Positions 9,128 through 18,500 of a DNA stretch of 64,000 nucleotides are shown here, one piece after another (positions within the stretch are counted from its first letter, which is position 1; the number at the start of each line of letters is the position of its first letter). A program made the position numbers and the translations under genes. The DNA comes from an uncultured Maricaulis sp. (lineage in GTDB: Bacteria; Pseudomonadota; Alphaproteobacteria; Caulobacterales; Maricaulaceae). A model generated the notes under the pieces. That model saw nothing but the letters and a program-made list of their open reading frames with translations, had not been told where the DNA came from and searched no databases. The stretch spans positions 35,591 through 99,590 of the forward strand of contig NZ_CAMYLS010000018.1 in the NCBI RefSeq assembly GCF_947259345.1. Reading direction: 5' to 3'.

Positions 9128-10006
9128 TTGACTTTGATCCATACCATGATCGCAGGTCTGGGACTGGCGTCCGCCGCCAGCCTTGCCGCGACGGCGCAAG
9201 CCCAGGATTTCGAAACCGGCGGCAAGCTTCTTCTCACCCGCGGCATCAGCACGATCGAAGGGTCGGGTGGTGGTGGGTTGTCCAGCTGGGCGCTGATCAC
9301 CGGCAATGAGACCGAGCGTGGTATTGGCGGGACCGCCCATGCGACCCAGGTCGAGCTTGAGGATTTCCGTTTTCAGTCCGCCGGTTTCGCGATTGGTATT
9401 CATGACCGTTTCGAACTGTCCTGGACGCGCCAGCGCTTCGACACACAGGACGCAGGCGCCGCGCTGGGTCTGGGCCAGGGCTTCACATTCGAGCAGGACG
9501 TGATCGGCGCGAAAATTCGCCTGTTTGGCGATGCGGTGTATGATCAGGACAGTTGGGTGCCGCAGGTCGCACTGGGCGTTCAGCACAAGTCGAACAATCA
9601 GGGCGCCATCGTGCGGGCGGTCGGGGCCGCAGATGACAGCGGTTACGACGTCTATCTCGCCGCGACGAAGCTCCTCCTCGAGCACAGCCTCCTTCTGAAC
9701 GCGACCCTGCGATGGACGGAAGCCAACCAGACCGGCCTGCTGGGTTATGGCGGGCTGAATGATCACTCGCTTCAGGGTGAGTTCTCGGCCGGATACATGC
9801 TCTCGCGTCGCTTCATCATCGGGGCGGAGTATCGGTTCAAGCCGGACAATCTCGGCTTTGCCGGCGAGGATGACTGGGTCGATCTCTTCGCCGCCTATGC
9901 GGTCAACCAGCACCTGACCGTCACAGCCGCCTGGGTCGACCTCGGCTCGATCGCGACCTTCGACGATCAGCGCGGCTTCTATCTTTCCCTCCAGGCCGGA
10001 TTCTAG
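9128..10006 (+). CDS. DUF3034-family outer-membrane-type beta-barrel protein
   Basis: A 292-residue exported protein that I recognise as DUF3034. Its family-like features are GGKLLLTRGISTIEGSGGGGLS just after the signal peptide, FELSWTRQRFDTQDAGAALGLGQ, and AVYDQDSWVPQVALGVQHK. I chose the TTG at 9128: AAGGGGAG at 9112-9119 lies eight bases upstream and this start gives a clean signal peptide ending AATAQA. An ATG at 9146 would also leave a short signal. Alternating hydrophobic strands and a C-terminal Phe suggest an outer-membrane barrel. No molecular function is established. It is the first gene of a cluster with an exported hemoglobin, a cupredoxin and an EAL protein, with only a nine-base gap to the next gene. 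Confidence 0.8.
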   Translation: MTLIHTMIAGLGLASAASLAATAQAQDFETGGKLLLTRGISTIEGSGGGGLSSWALITGNETERGIGGTAHATQVELEDFRFQSAGFAIGIHDRFELSWTRQRFDTQDAGAALGLGQGFTFEQDVIGAKIRLFGDAVYDQDSWVPQVALGVQHKSNNQGAIVRAVGAADDSGYDVYLAATKLLLEHSLLLNATLRWTEANQTGLLGYGGLNDHSLQGEFSAGYMLSRRFIIGAEYRFKPDNLGFAGEDDWVDLFAAYAVNQHLTVTAAWVDLGSIATFDDQRGFYLSLQAGF

Positions 10007-10015
10007 GAGCGCTCC

Positions 10016-10525
10016 ATGTCATTCAACTCGATTTTGATCGCGGGCCTGACGTCCATCGCCTTCACGGTATCAGCCCACGCAGCACAGCCGCCGCACGCCA
10101 TGCCGGGTGAACTGGAAGTGGATCCCTATGAAGTCTCCAACGCCAATGCCGGTGCCGAGCCGATTACGGACCCGGCTGTCCTGGCGGCCTTTAATGGCGA
10201 GGCCGGTATTGCCCGGATCGTGGACGGGCTGATCGCGGGCATTCAGGCCGATGAGCGCATTGAAGGTGTTTTCCGCGCGTCGGACTGGCCGCGCCTGCGG
10301 CGGACGCTGATCGAGCAGTTCTGCTATATTCTGGGTGGTCCGTGTGACTATACTGGCCGCTCCATGGCCTCCGTTCATGTCGATCACGGCGTCACCACGG
10401 CAGAATTCAACGCGCTGGTTGAAAACCTTCAGGACGCGATGGATGCCGAGGGTGTTCCTTTCGCCATGCAGAATCGCTTCCTCGCGCGGCTCGCCCCCAT
10501 GCACGGCGATGTCGTGACCCGCTGA
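10016..10525 (+). CDS. Exported group I truncated hemoglobin
   Basis: A 169-residue protein with a signal peptide (residues 1-22, ending SAHA) followed by a 2-on-2 globin domain. Features of group I (TrHbN) globins are visible: the IARIVDGLIAGIQADERI opening helices, FCYILGGPCDYTGRSMASVH, and the H-x-x-x-G-V-T-x-x-x-F pattern in which His121 is the probable proximal heme ligand. Such globins bind O2 or NO, and some detoxify NO. Export to the periplasm is unusual for a truncated hemoglobin and suggests it presents a gas ligand or redox state outside the cytoplasm. The ribosome site AGGAGC overlaps the stop of the preceding gene, so the two are coupled. Regulation was not visible. Confidence 0.85.
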   Translation: MSFNSILIAGLTSIAFTVSAHAAQPPHAMPGELEVDPYEVSNANAGAEPITDPAVLAAFNGEAGIARIVDGLIAGIQADERIEGVFRASDWPRLRRTLIEQFCYILGGPCDYTGRSMASVHVDHGVTTAEFNALVENLQDAMDAEGVPFAMQNRFLARLAPMHGDVVTR

Positions 10526-10566
10526 CGCTTCACGCAATCCTAAATTCTTCAAGGTATGCCTTCGTC

Positions 10567-11184
10567 ATGATCTCGATACGTCGCCTGCTTCGCTTCGCGC
10601 TTCTCGCCCTCGGTCTCGCCGCTTGTCCGGGCCTTGCCGGCGCTGCGGAATTGCGGGTCAGTGTCACCAATTCAGCGGGCGAGCCCGTGCCCAACGCCGT
10701 GGTCAGCCTGCCTGGCGAGTTGACTGCGGATTTCATTCCGGCGGAACCACTTGAAATGGCACAGGTGGACGTCCAGTTCGACCCCTTCGTCCTGGTGGTG
10801 CCGCGCGGCGCAGAGGTGTTCTTCCCCAATCGTGACCGGGTGCGCCATCACGTCTATTCCTTCGCCCGTGGAAATCAGTTTGAACTCGAGCTTTACGGGC
10901 GTGAGCAGGAACGCAGCGTCGCCTTTTCGGCTGCCGGTGCCGTGCCGCTGGGCTGTAATATTCATGACCAGATGATCGCCTTCATCCGGGTCGTCGACAC
11001 GCCCTTCGCCGTGCGGACCGATGGAGATGGTGTTGCGGTCCTGACCGGTGTCCCGACCGGCATGACCACGCTGACCGTGTGGCACCCCTATGGCAATGCC
11101 GAGAATAATCTGGTGACGCTGGATTTTGATCCGGCGGTCGATCCGGCGCCGCAGGTCACGCTCGACATTCTGGGGCAGCACTGA
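10567..11184 (+). CDS. Periplasmic cupredoxin (annotated as methylamine-utilisation protein in related genomes)
   Basis: A 205-residue protein with a signal peptide (about 1-26, ending AGA). A cupredoxin fold follows: VVPRGAEVFFPNRDRVRHHVYSF gives His94/His95, and PLGCNIHDQMIAF gives Cys130, His133 and Met136. Together these match the His-Cys-His-Met ligand set of type 1 (blue) copper sites. Similar proteins are often labelled methylamine utilisation protein, but no methylamine dehydrogenase genes are nearby, so that name should not be taken as function. It probably carries electrons or binds copper in the periplasm. Its position, six bases before the EAL gene, suggests it supplies or shields the signal read by that protein. 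Confidence 0.8.
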   Translation: MISIRRLLRFALLALGLAACPGLAGAAELRVSVTNSAGEPVPNAVVSLPGELTADFIPAEPLEMAQVDVQFDPFVLVVPRGAEVFFPNRDRVRHHVYSFARGNQFELELYGREQERSVAFSAAGAVPLGCNIHDQMIAFIRVVDTPFAVRTDGDGVAVLTGVPTGMTTLTVWHPYGNAENNLVTLDFDPAVDPAPQVTLDILGQH

Positions 11185-11189
11185 CCAAG

Positions 11190-13538
11190 ATGCTGACCTT
11201 CCGTTCTCTCCGCACCAAATTGGCCGTCATTTATGCCGGCCTGTTCAGCCTTGTGCTGCTCAGTGTCGGAGCCGCGGCGCTGTTCACGGTTCAGAACAGT
11301 GCGACCGGCATGGTGCGTGGTGAGATGTCGGCCACCGCCGCCGTGTTCAACCGCATCTGGGACATGCACGCCGAGCAGATGGGCGATGCCGCGGACATCC
11401 TGTCCCGCGATTTTGGTTTTCGGGCCGCCGTCGCCACGCGGGACGATCCGACCATCGACTCGGCGCTGGAAAACCTGCGCCAGCGTTTCGGCTTCGACCT
11501 TGCCTTTGTGATGACCGAGAACGGCTCAATCGTCGGCGTCGAGCCCAGCGGTCTGGAAATGCGGGACGGTGCCCTCTTCGAGATATTGTCCAGTCGTGAT
11601 TCGGCGGGCGGTGTCCTGCTGATCGCCGGAGCTCCGCACCACGCGGTGGCCAGACCGGTTCGGGCGCCCACGCGGGTCGGCTGGGTGGTCTTCGCCTATC
11701 GGCTCTCGGAAACCGGGCTATCGGACCTCACAGAATTGTCTTCCATCCCGTTGGATGCCCGCCTGTACTGGCGTGAGTCGGACGGTGACTGGACGGCCCA
11801 GGATCCCGACGCGCCGGGGTTGACCCACTATACGGGCGGCGAGATCGATATTGCGCAATTTGACCGCGGGGTCCGGTACACACCGGGCAAGGCGGCGCTG
11901 GCCAGTATCCTGCCGATCGATGCCTTCATCGACGGTCTGCCCGTCGCGCTGGTTCTGGAATATCCCGTCGCGCTGGCCATGGCGCCGTTTCGCGGCATGT
12001 TCGTATCGATTGCCGCGGCCGGACTGGCCGGACTTCTGGTCCTGATCGTCGGCACCTGGATATTGGCCCGCGGGCTGACCAATCCGATCCAGGCCCTCGA
12101 GCGGGCCGCCCGTCGGCTCGCCGACGGTGAGGCCATGCGGGTTGATTTGGCCGGTCGCGACGAGATTGCCCGCCTGGCATCAAGCTTCAACACGATGGGT
12201 GAAACCATTGCCGCGCGTGAGCAGCGCATTCGCGAATTGGCCCTGCGGGATAGCGAAACAGGTTTGCCGAACCTGGCGGCGCTCGAGGGCGAGGTCGAAA
12301 TGCGGCTCCTCACGCACCCGGCCGATCAGGTTTACGCCTTGACCATCGGGATTGATCGGTTTGCCGAAATCCGGGCCGCCATCGGCTACCGGCTGGCCTC
12401 CCGGATCCTTGCCCGGATCGAAGAACGCTTGTGTCGGGTCTGTCCGGAGGCCTTCATCGGTCGCACCGCCTCCGATACGCTCGGAGTGGTCCTGACGGCG
12501 ACAGATTTTCGCATGGCATTGGGGGGCGCGGCCGAGCTGTGCGCGAACGCCAACCAGGCTGTTGCGATCGAGGACGAGCGCGTCGATGTGCATGCTGCGG
12601 TCGGCTTGGTCTCCGTCGACAAGGCGGCCGACACCGGCTTGAGCGTGATCGAATGTTCGGCGGTTGCCCTCGACCAGGCGCGTCAGGCCGATGTGCCGGT
12701 CACCGTGTTCGATTCTGAACGGTATGGTGATCCAACCGTGAAGCTGTCGCTCATGAGTCGGATGATGGACGGTCTGGGCAACGGGCATCTCTTTCTCGCC
12801 TATCAGCCCAAATACGATTTCCGCACTCAACAGACCACGGCGGTCGAAGCCCTGCTGCGCTGGCAAGACCCTGAGCGCGGTTTCATCGGGCCGGACGATT
12901 TCATTCCGTTGGCCGAGGAGACGGGCCACATCCTGCCGCTCACCGAATGGGTGCTCGACCGGGCGATCGCCGATCAGGTACGCATGCGGGCAGCGGGACA
13001 TGACCTGCAGGTTGCCATCAACATCTCCGGACGATTGGTCAGTGACGAACGGTTCATTCGTCACGCATTGGACCGGCTTTCCCGCCATAGTGGCCGCATC
13101 TGTTTCGAGATCACCGAGACCGCGGTCATCAACAAGCCGGACGCGGCGCTGGAAAACATCCATGTGCTTCGCGACGCCGGTATTTCGGTCTCGATCGATG
13201 ACTATGGCGCAGGCCTGTCCTCGCTGTCCTATCTGCGCTCGATCCCGGCGGAGGAGTTGAAGATCGACAAGGCTTTCGTGCTGGAACTCGGCACGGTGCA
13301 GTCGGATCGTCTTCTCGTGAAATCGACCATCGATCTGGCCCATAGTCTTGGTATGAAAGTCACGGCCGAAGGTGTGGAGGATGCGGAAAGTATCGCCATC
13401 CTGGCCAGCATGGGCGCGGATTATGCGCAGGGCTATCATATCGGTCGGCCGATGCCGCTCGCAGGTTTCCTGGATTATATGCAGGAACGTGGTAGCGAAT
13501 CCGACACCGATCGCGATGATGCGCGGGCGGCCGGCTAG
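11190..13538 (+). CDS. Membrane c-di-GMP phosphodiesterase with HAMP, degenerate GGDEF and EAL domains
   Basis: A 782-residue inner-membrane protein. A transmembrane helix at about 11-33 is followed by a periplasmic sensor region of roughly 230 residues. A second helix at about 270-292, a HAMP linker (about 293-345), a GGDEF-like domain and an EAL domain (about 530-770) complete it. The GGDEF site reads RTASDTLGVVL, so the signature is lost and cyclase activity is unlikely. The EAL domain keeps AVEALLRW, the NISGRL metal-site Asn, FEITETA, SIDDYGAGLSSL, ELKIDKAFV and AEGVED, so hydrolysis of c-di-GMP to pGpG is expected. It closes the DUF3034/hemoglobin/cupredoxin cluster and is probably the output enzyme. 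It ends one base from the convergent ZntB-like gene. Confidence 0.92.
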   Translation: MLTFRSLRTKLAVIYAGLFSLVLLSVGAAALFTVQNSATGMVRGEMSATAAVFNRIWDMHAEQMGDAADILSRDFGFRAAVATRDDPTIDSALENLRQRFGFDLAFVMTENGSIVGVEPSGLEMRDGALFEILSSRDSAGGVLLIAGAPHHAVARPVRAPTRVGWVVFAYRLSETGLSDLTELSSIPLDARLYWRESDGDWTAQDPDAPGLTHYTGGEIDIAQFDRGVRYTPGKAALASILPIDAFIDGLPVALVLEYPVALAMAPFRGMFVSIAAAGLAGLLVLIVGTWILARGLTNPIQALERAARRLADGEAMRVDLAGRDEIARLASSFNTMGETIAAREQRIRELALRDSETGLPNLAALEGEVEMRLLTHPADQVYALTIGIDRFAEIRAAIGYRLASRILARIEERLCRVCPEAFIGRTASDTLGVVLTATDFRMALGGAAELCANANQAVAIEDERVDVHAAVGLVSVDKAADTGLSVIECSAVALDQARQADVPVTVFDSERYGDPTVKLSLMSRMMDGLGNGHLFLAYQPKYDFRTQQTTAVEALLRWQDPERGFIGPDDFIPLAEETGHILPLTEWVLDRAIADQVRMRAAGHDLQVAINISGRLVSDERFIRHALDRLSRHSGRICFEITETAVINKPDAALENIHVLRDAGISVSIDDYGAGLSSLSYLRSIPAEELKIDKAFVLELGTVQSDRLLVKSTIDLAHSLGMKVTAEGVEDAESIAILASMGADYAQGYHIGRPMPLAGFLDYMQERGSESDTDRDDARAAG

Positions 13539-13539
13539 C

Positions 13540-14517
13540 TCACAGCCACTTCAACAGGCGGAAAACCCAGATCTGGACCGCGCTGATCGCGGTCAGGATG
13601 GCGAGGAATATCCAGAAGGCGCTGGGCAGGTCGGCACCGGGTATGCCACCGACATTGATCCCCAACAGACCGGTCAGGAAGCCCAGCGGCAGGAAAATCG
13701 CGGCGATCAGCGACAGCACATAGAGATTCTTGTTCATCCGGTCAGCCAGCGCATTGGCCAACTCGTCCTTGACGATCTGCGCCCGCTCGCGAATGGCGTC
13801 GAGGTCTTCGAGATAACGGGTGATGCGATCGAGGTTTTCCTGCAGACGCCGCCTGTGGGCCGTGCTCAGCCAGACGAGCTCTGATGTGCGCAGATAGGCG
13901 ATGACATCGCGCTGGGGCGCAAAATAGCGACGGAAAATGATGGCCTGCTTGCGCAGCGCGGTGATCGCCTGACGCTCGGAGATGGACGGGTCCTCCATGA
14001 CCCGCTCCTCAACCTCGTCGAGACGCTCATGCAACTCGGTCATGACCGGTTCCATGCGCTCGAACAGGCGGGCCGAGAGCAGGCCGATGAACTCGCCGGC
14101 GTCCTTGGGACCATTCCCGATTGCGAGCCGGTCCTGGATATCCTTCACTGCCTTGAGCGGGCGCCGCTCTACCGAGATGATCCGGTGCGGATCGACCCAG
14201 AGCCGGATCGAGACCATGTCCTCGGGCTGGGCGTCAGCGTTCAGATTGACGCCGCGCAGGATCATCATCGCGCCCTGTTCGAATTCCAGCATGCGCGGCC
14301 TCGTCTCCTCGGCCAGCAAGGCGTCGATGATGAGCGGGTCGAGATAGTCCAGCTCGCGCTCGATCCAGTCCCGCGAAGCGTCATGACGTGCATCCAGATG
14401 CACCCAGGCGAGGGCATCATCCTGGATTTCATGGGCGACCGCTTCGCCGCTCAGAGGATGGGCGCCGCCATCTCCGGTGATCGAGGCCGCGTAGAGAATG
14501 CCGGCGCTGTCATCCAT
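13540..14517 (-). CDS. zntB: CorA/ZntB-family divalent-metal transport protein
   Basis: A 325-residue protein. A long soluble, mostly helical N-terminal funnel domain is followed by two C-terminal transmembrane helices. The segment FLPLGFLTGLLGINVGGIPG holds the G-x-N loop; GIN in place of CorA's GMN is typical of the ZntB branch, which moves zinc. The protein ends VFRLLKWL, a short cytosolic tail usual for the family. The ATG at 14517 lies one base after the stop of the mechanosensitive channel gene (TGACATG), so the two are translationally coupled. An open frame extends upstream of this ATG within the channel gene, but it is an arginine- and serine-rich shadow. Zn as substrate is family inference. 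Confidence 0.85.
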   Translation of the reverse strand: MDDSAGILYAASITGDGGAHPLSGEAVAHEIQDDALAWVHLDARHDASRDWIERELDYLDPLIIDALLAEETRPRMLEFEQGAMMILRGVNLNADAQPEDMVSIRLWVDPHRIISVERRPLKAVKDIQDRLAIGNGPKDAGEFIGLLSARLFERMEPVMTELHERLDEVEERVMEDPSISERQAITALRKQAIIFRRYFAPQRDVIAYLRTSELVWLSTAHRRRLQENLDRITRYLEDLDAIRERAQIVKDELANALADRMNKNLYVLSLIAAIFLPLGFLTGLLGINVGGIPGADLPSAFWIFLAILTAISAVQIWVFRLLKWL

Positions 14518-14518
14518 G

Positions 14519-15487
14519 TCAGGCCTCCGTTGGCGAAGGCGGCGACTTGATATGGACGTCGCGCTGCGGGAAGGGGATTTCGATCCCGGCTTCGCGGAAC
14601 TTGCGCCAGATCGTGAACATGACCTCGCTCTGCGGCGCCCAGCGGCCCTGCACGACATCACCGATCCAGAAGAGCAGGATGAAATCGACCGAACTGTCGC
14701 CGAAATTGCGCAGGAAGCATTGCGGTGCAGGATCCTCGATCGTGGACGGGTGTTCGCGGGCGGCTTCGAGGATCAGGGCCTGGGCCTGTTCCAGATCCGA
14801 GCCATAGGAGATTCCGACCGCGATCTCGATCCGGCCGCGCGTATTGGTCAGCGTCCAATTGGTAACGCGATTGGTGATCAGGTCCTCATTGGGAACCAGG
14901 ATTTCCTTGCCATCGACGGTCTCGATCAGTGTGTAACGGGCGCTCGACCGGCGCACGAAGCCGGTTATGCCGTCCGGCAATTCGATCAGGTCATCCTGCT
15001 CGACGGATCGCTCCAGCAACAGGATCAGACCGGAAATGAAGTTCGAGGCAATCTTCTGCAGACCAAAGCCAAGGCCAATTCCAAGCGCACCGGAGAAGAC
15101 GGTCAGAGTGGTCAGGTCCAGGCCCATGAGGTCCATCGTCACCAGGAAGGCGACCACGTAGAGCGCGATCTGGAAGACCTTGGTAATCAGGATGCGCGTG
15201 GTTGGCCGCATCCGGGTCAGCTTGCTCAGGCGCCCTTCCACCAGGGCTGCGACGATGGCCGTGGTCCAGAAGACGAGCGCCAGCACGAGGATGCCGCGCA
15301 GCGAGTCATAAGCACTGATCGACAGGCTGCCGACCGAGAAGGTGAGCATGGGCGCATCGAGATATTCCCGTACGACATCAAGATGCCCCGTTGTGCCGGC
15401 AACGACGATCGCGACCAGGGTCAGGAACAACAAGATCCCGGCCCAAGCACCGTTCGGCTTGATGAGCGACAGCCAGAATGTCTTCAT
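14519..15487 (-). CDS. MscS-family small-conductance mechanosensitive channel
   Basis: A 322-residue membrane protein. Three to four hydrophobic helices occupy the first 130 residues. The pore-lining helix and beta domain follow, with TLTVFSGALGIGLGFGLQKIASNFISGLILLLERSVEQDD; the glycine/alanine-rich stretch and the N-F-x-S-G-x motif are the MscS hallmarks. GFVRRSSARYTLIETVDGKEILVPNEDLI and VTNWT mark the vestibule. The channel opens on membrane tension and releases solutes during hypo-osmotic shock. The start is supported by GGAAAG seven bases upstream. It is coupled to the ZntB-like gene downstream with a one-base gap, so an osmotic or ion-homeostasis operon is likely. Confidence 0.92.
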   Translation of the reverse strand: MKTFWLSLIKPNGAWAGILLFLTLVAIVVAGTTGHLDVVREYLDAPMLTFSVGSLSISAYDSLRGILVLALVFWTTAIVAALVEGRLSKLTRMRPTTRILITKVFQIALYVVAFLVTMDLMGLDLTTLTVFSGALGIGLGFGLQKIASNFISGLILLLERSVEQDDLIELPDGITGFVRRSSARYTLIETVDGKEILVPNEDLITNRVTNWTLTNTRGRIEIAVGISYGSDLEQAQALILEAAREHPSTIEDPAPQCFLRNFGDSSVDFILLFWIGDVVQGRWAPQSEVMFTIWRKFREAGIEIPFPQRDVHIKSPPSPTEA

Positions 15488-15577
15488 GCGTCCGTCTTTC
15501 CGATAGGGGCGGCGATCAGTTCAGCGAGGTTCGGCCTGTGAAGCTGACCCCAGCCGTACTCCGCGTTCCCGTGTGAG

Positions 15578-15589
15578 GCAAGCGCTTGC
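15578..15589. promoter_or_regulatory. 12-bp perfect palindrome, possible LacI-type operator
   Basis: GCAAGC-GCTTGC sits in the 108-base gap between the end of tamB and the start of the mechanosensitive channel gene, 91 bases upstream of the latter. LacI-family operators commonly have this form, an even palindrome with a central CG. It has no T-run and no hairpin loop, so it is not a terminator. No LacI-type regulator is in the window. Confidence 0.35.
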
Positions 15590-15595
15590 GAGGCC

Positions 15596-18500
15596 TCAGT
15601 AATCGCGCCGCCAGCGAATGGCGACGGAGGCGTCGGTGTCAGCCGAGACGCGCGACAGGACTGACAGGTCGGCGGTCAGCGACCATTCGATGAGGGCTTC
15701 ATTGATGGCCGCAGCTCCGGTGCTGCCGACTTCGACATAGACATTGTCGCCAAAGCGTCGGCCGCCAACAACTGACAGATTGCCATCCTCATTGGTCGAG
15801 ATGTCGAGCCGATCTATGCCCGCCAGGTCGCGCAATTGCCCGACCACGTCCAGCAGGTTCTGACCGGAGAGCTGGGCTGCCAGTTGAGCGGCTTCAAAAG
15901 CACCCAGCTCGCTGACCGACTGGTCGAAGAGCAGGCGAGAGAGAATTTCGTCCTCAGGCAAGGCGGGATCACTGGACAGGGTGATGGTCGGAGCCTGGAC
16001 CGACCCCTCGACCCGGGCGGAGGCGCGAAAACCCGTGCGGCTGTGGATGGCGGTCAGATCAACGCGGGCATCGCCAGGCGCTCCGTCAAAGGTCACCACC
16101 CCATTGGCGAGGCTGAAGCGGCGGTTGAAGACAAAGGCGGTGCCGCCGACCAGATTGGCTGTCCCGTTCAGCGCCGGCTTGGATTCCGGACCGGTGATAT
16201 GCAGGTCGACACCCCATTCCGACGAGAAGGCGCGCGACGAGACATACAGTCCGTTCTCGGCCCGGACGCGATAATCCAGACGGATCGGGATGCGAGTCTC
16301 ATTGGCTGCGCGGCGGTCCTTCGGCAGATTGATCTCGACCACTTGCAATTGCGGAATGGAGCCTGCCCCATTGAGTGTGGGCTGGGTCCGCAGCTGATCG
16401 ATCCGGCTTTCGCCGTTGACCAGAAGCCCTGTTTCGTCGAGCGTCAGTGCGAGGTCGCCGCTGGCCTGCAGGGTCAGTTCCGGGCGGCGAACGGCCACGA
16501 AACGCTCGAAGGTGAAGCGGCCCTCTCCGCTGACACGCCCGGCCGCGTCCCGCGCCACCCGTCCGCTGCCGGAGAGCCGGCCCTCCCGATTGTCAGAGGC
16601 GGAGAAGCGGGTGAGCTCGGCGCTGTCTTCGCTGAGAATGAGGTCGAGCTCGACTTCGGTCACGAGGCTGCCGGCCGTGGTCGCATTGATCTGTCCGTCG
16701 CGCAGGGTGGCCGTACCGTTCAACCGGGGTTCGCCGACTGTGCCTGAGACGATGAATTCGCTGTCGATGCGCCCGCTATCCATCAGTATGTCCGACGGCA
16801 AGACAAGCGCCGCCAGGGCCATCAGCTCGCCATTGGCCGTTATCTGACCGGACAGGGGCGCATCTGCTTCCCCTTGTGGCCGGGCGATATTGAGGGTCGG
16901 TCCGGCGCGGTTGATCTCCCCGCTGGCCTCCAGGCCGCCGCCGGTCAGGCGCAGGCTGGCATTGGCCTCGTCCTGCAGCGACGCGGTCAGCACCATATTC
17001 ATCTCGGGCATGTCCGGAAGATCACCGGCCAGCAGGCCGGTGGCTTCCAATTGCGCTGAACCGCGCCAGACTCCGTCACGCTCGCGCAGATCAGCGCTTC
17101 CGGAGAGCACGCCCTGCGTGGCGGGCATCGCGGTGATGTCGGCCAGCACACCCATTGGCAGGCTGTCGATGGTGAGACTCGCGACCGGGCTGATTCCGGA
17201 GGTTTGGAGGTCAAGGTCGAGACGTCCGCCGCCGAGGGTGAAGGAGGCGAAGGCCGAGACGCCGTCGGCGCCTGTGGTAAAGCGGATGGGTTCCAACGTG
17301 TTCCAGTTGTGGGCTGCCCATTTGCCCGAAGGAGACAAGCTGACCGAGACCCCGTCCGCGGTGATGGCGGCCTCTCCGGTCGCGTTGAGATCGACGTTTG
17401 ATCGCATGCGCCCATCCGCGCTGGCCGCCAGTATCATGCCGGAGAGCGGGCCGGCCAGGGTCAGGCTGGCGGCGTTGAGGTCGGCGGCGCCCAGACGCTG
17501 GGACTCGAGTGTGAGCTCGGCGTCCAACCGGCCTTCGAGAAGGTCATCCGCGTGGCCGCTATAGCTGGCATTGAGCGCCATTAGATCTTCTCGCAGGGCG
17601 TTGAGGGTGACGGCCAATTCATTACCGACCATCCCCGCAGAACCTTCAAACCGGGCGTCGCCATACCGACCGCTGGCCAGTGTCAGATCCAAGCGGTCTG
17701 ATCCGGACTCGAAGCGCCCATTCATCGCCAGCGCGGTCCCGGCTTCACTCTCTGCGGAAAAGACCCATTCCAGGCGGCTCATTTCGTCCGGGCCCTGGCT
17801 TAACTGTCCGCGCACGCCCAGCCGGGGCGACTGTAAATCCAGTGGTCCCGCCTGCAGCCGGCGCGTGGTGGTCACCGCGCGGATACGCAGCGCCTCGGGA
17901 TCCCGGACAAGGCGAAACGCCGTCGCAAGGCCGCCCTCGATTTCGGCTGCGGCGACCGGTAGTGCGCCGACGAGGGCGAGGTCGCCGCCAATCTGCCAGT
18001 CCTGCGCGTTGCGCGCATTGCCGGTCAGGGTGAGGTCGAGCGCGGGGCTGCGGGCGTACAGCCGGGATATCGTCCAGGCATCATCCTCGCCGGAAAGGTG
18101 CAGCTCGGCCTGTAATCCGTCGAGCAGCCCCTGCGTTGTATCCGGCCAGGTCATCGCTGTGGTGTCGATTTGCGCGGTCAAACTCCGGTTCTCGGTGAAG
18201 GTGATTTGGGCTGCGGCCGGGCCGCTTACCCTATCGAGCAATTGCCGCGTCTCGGCGATCTCGATCCGAGCTTCACCGATTGGCCAGCTTGTGCCCGGTG
18301 GAAGATGGCCGTTTGCGGTGACTGTCAGCAGCGGTGCGTTGATCGAGAAGCCGGGCTCGATCTGCCACCCGTCCTCACCACCTCTGTCATGCACGCGCCC
18401 GGTCACCCGCAAAGCGTCGCCAAGCAGGCGATCCGCCTCCGCCTGGCCCGTTGCCAACCCGGATATCTCGATATCCAAATCCAGCCGCGGGCGGCCGCTC

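Noticed and set aside
10567..11184. A methylamine-oxidation role for the cupredoxin
   Set aside because: No mau or methylamine dehydrogenase genes are nearby; only the copper-site fold is supported.
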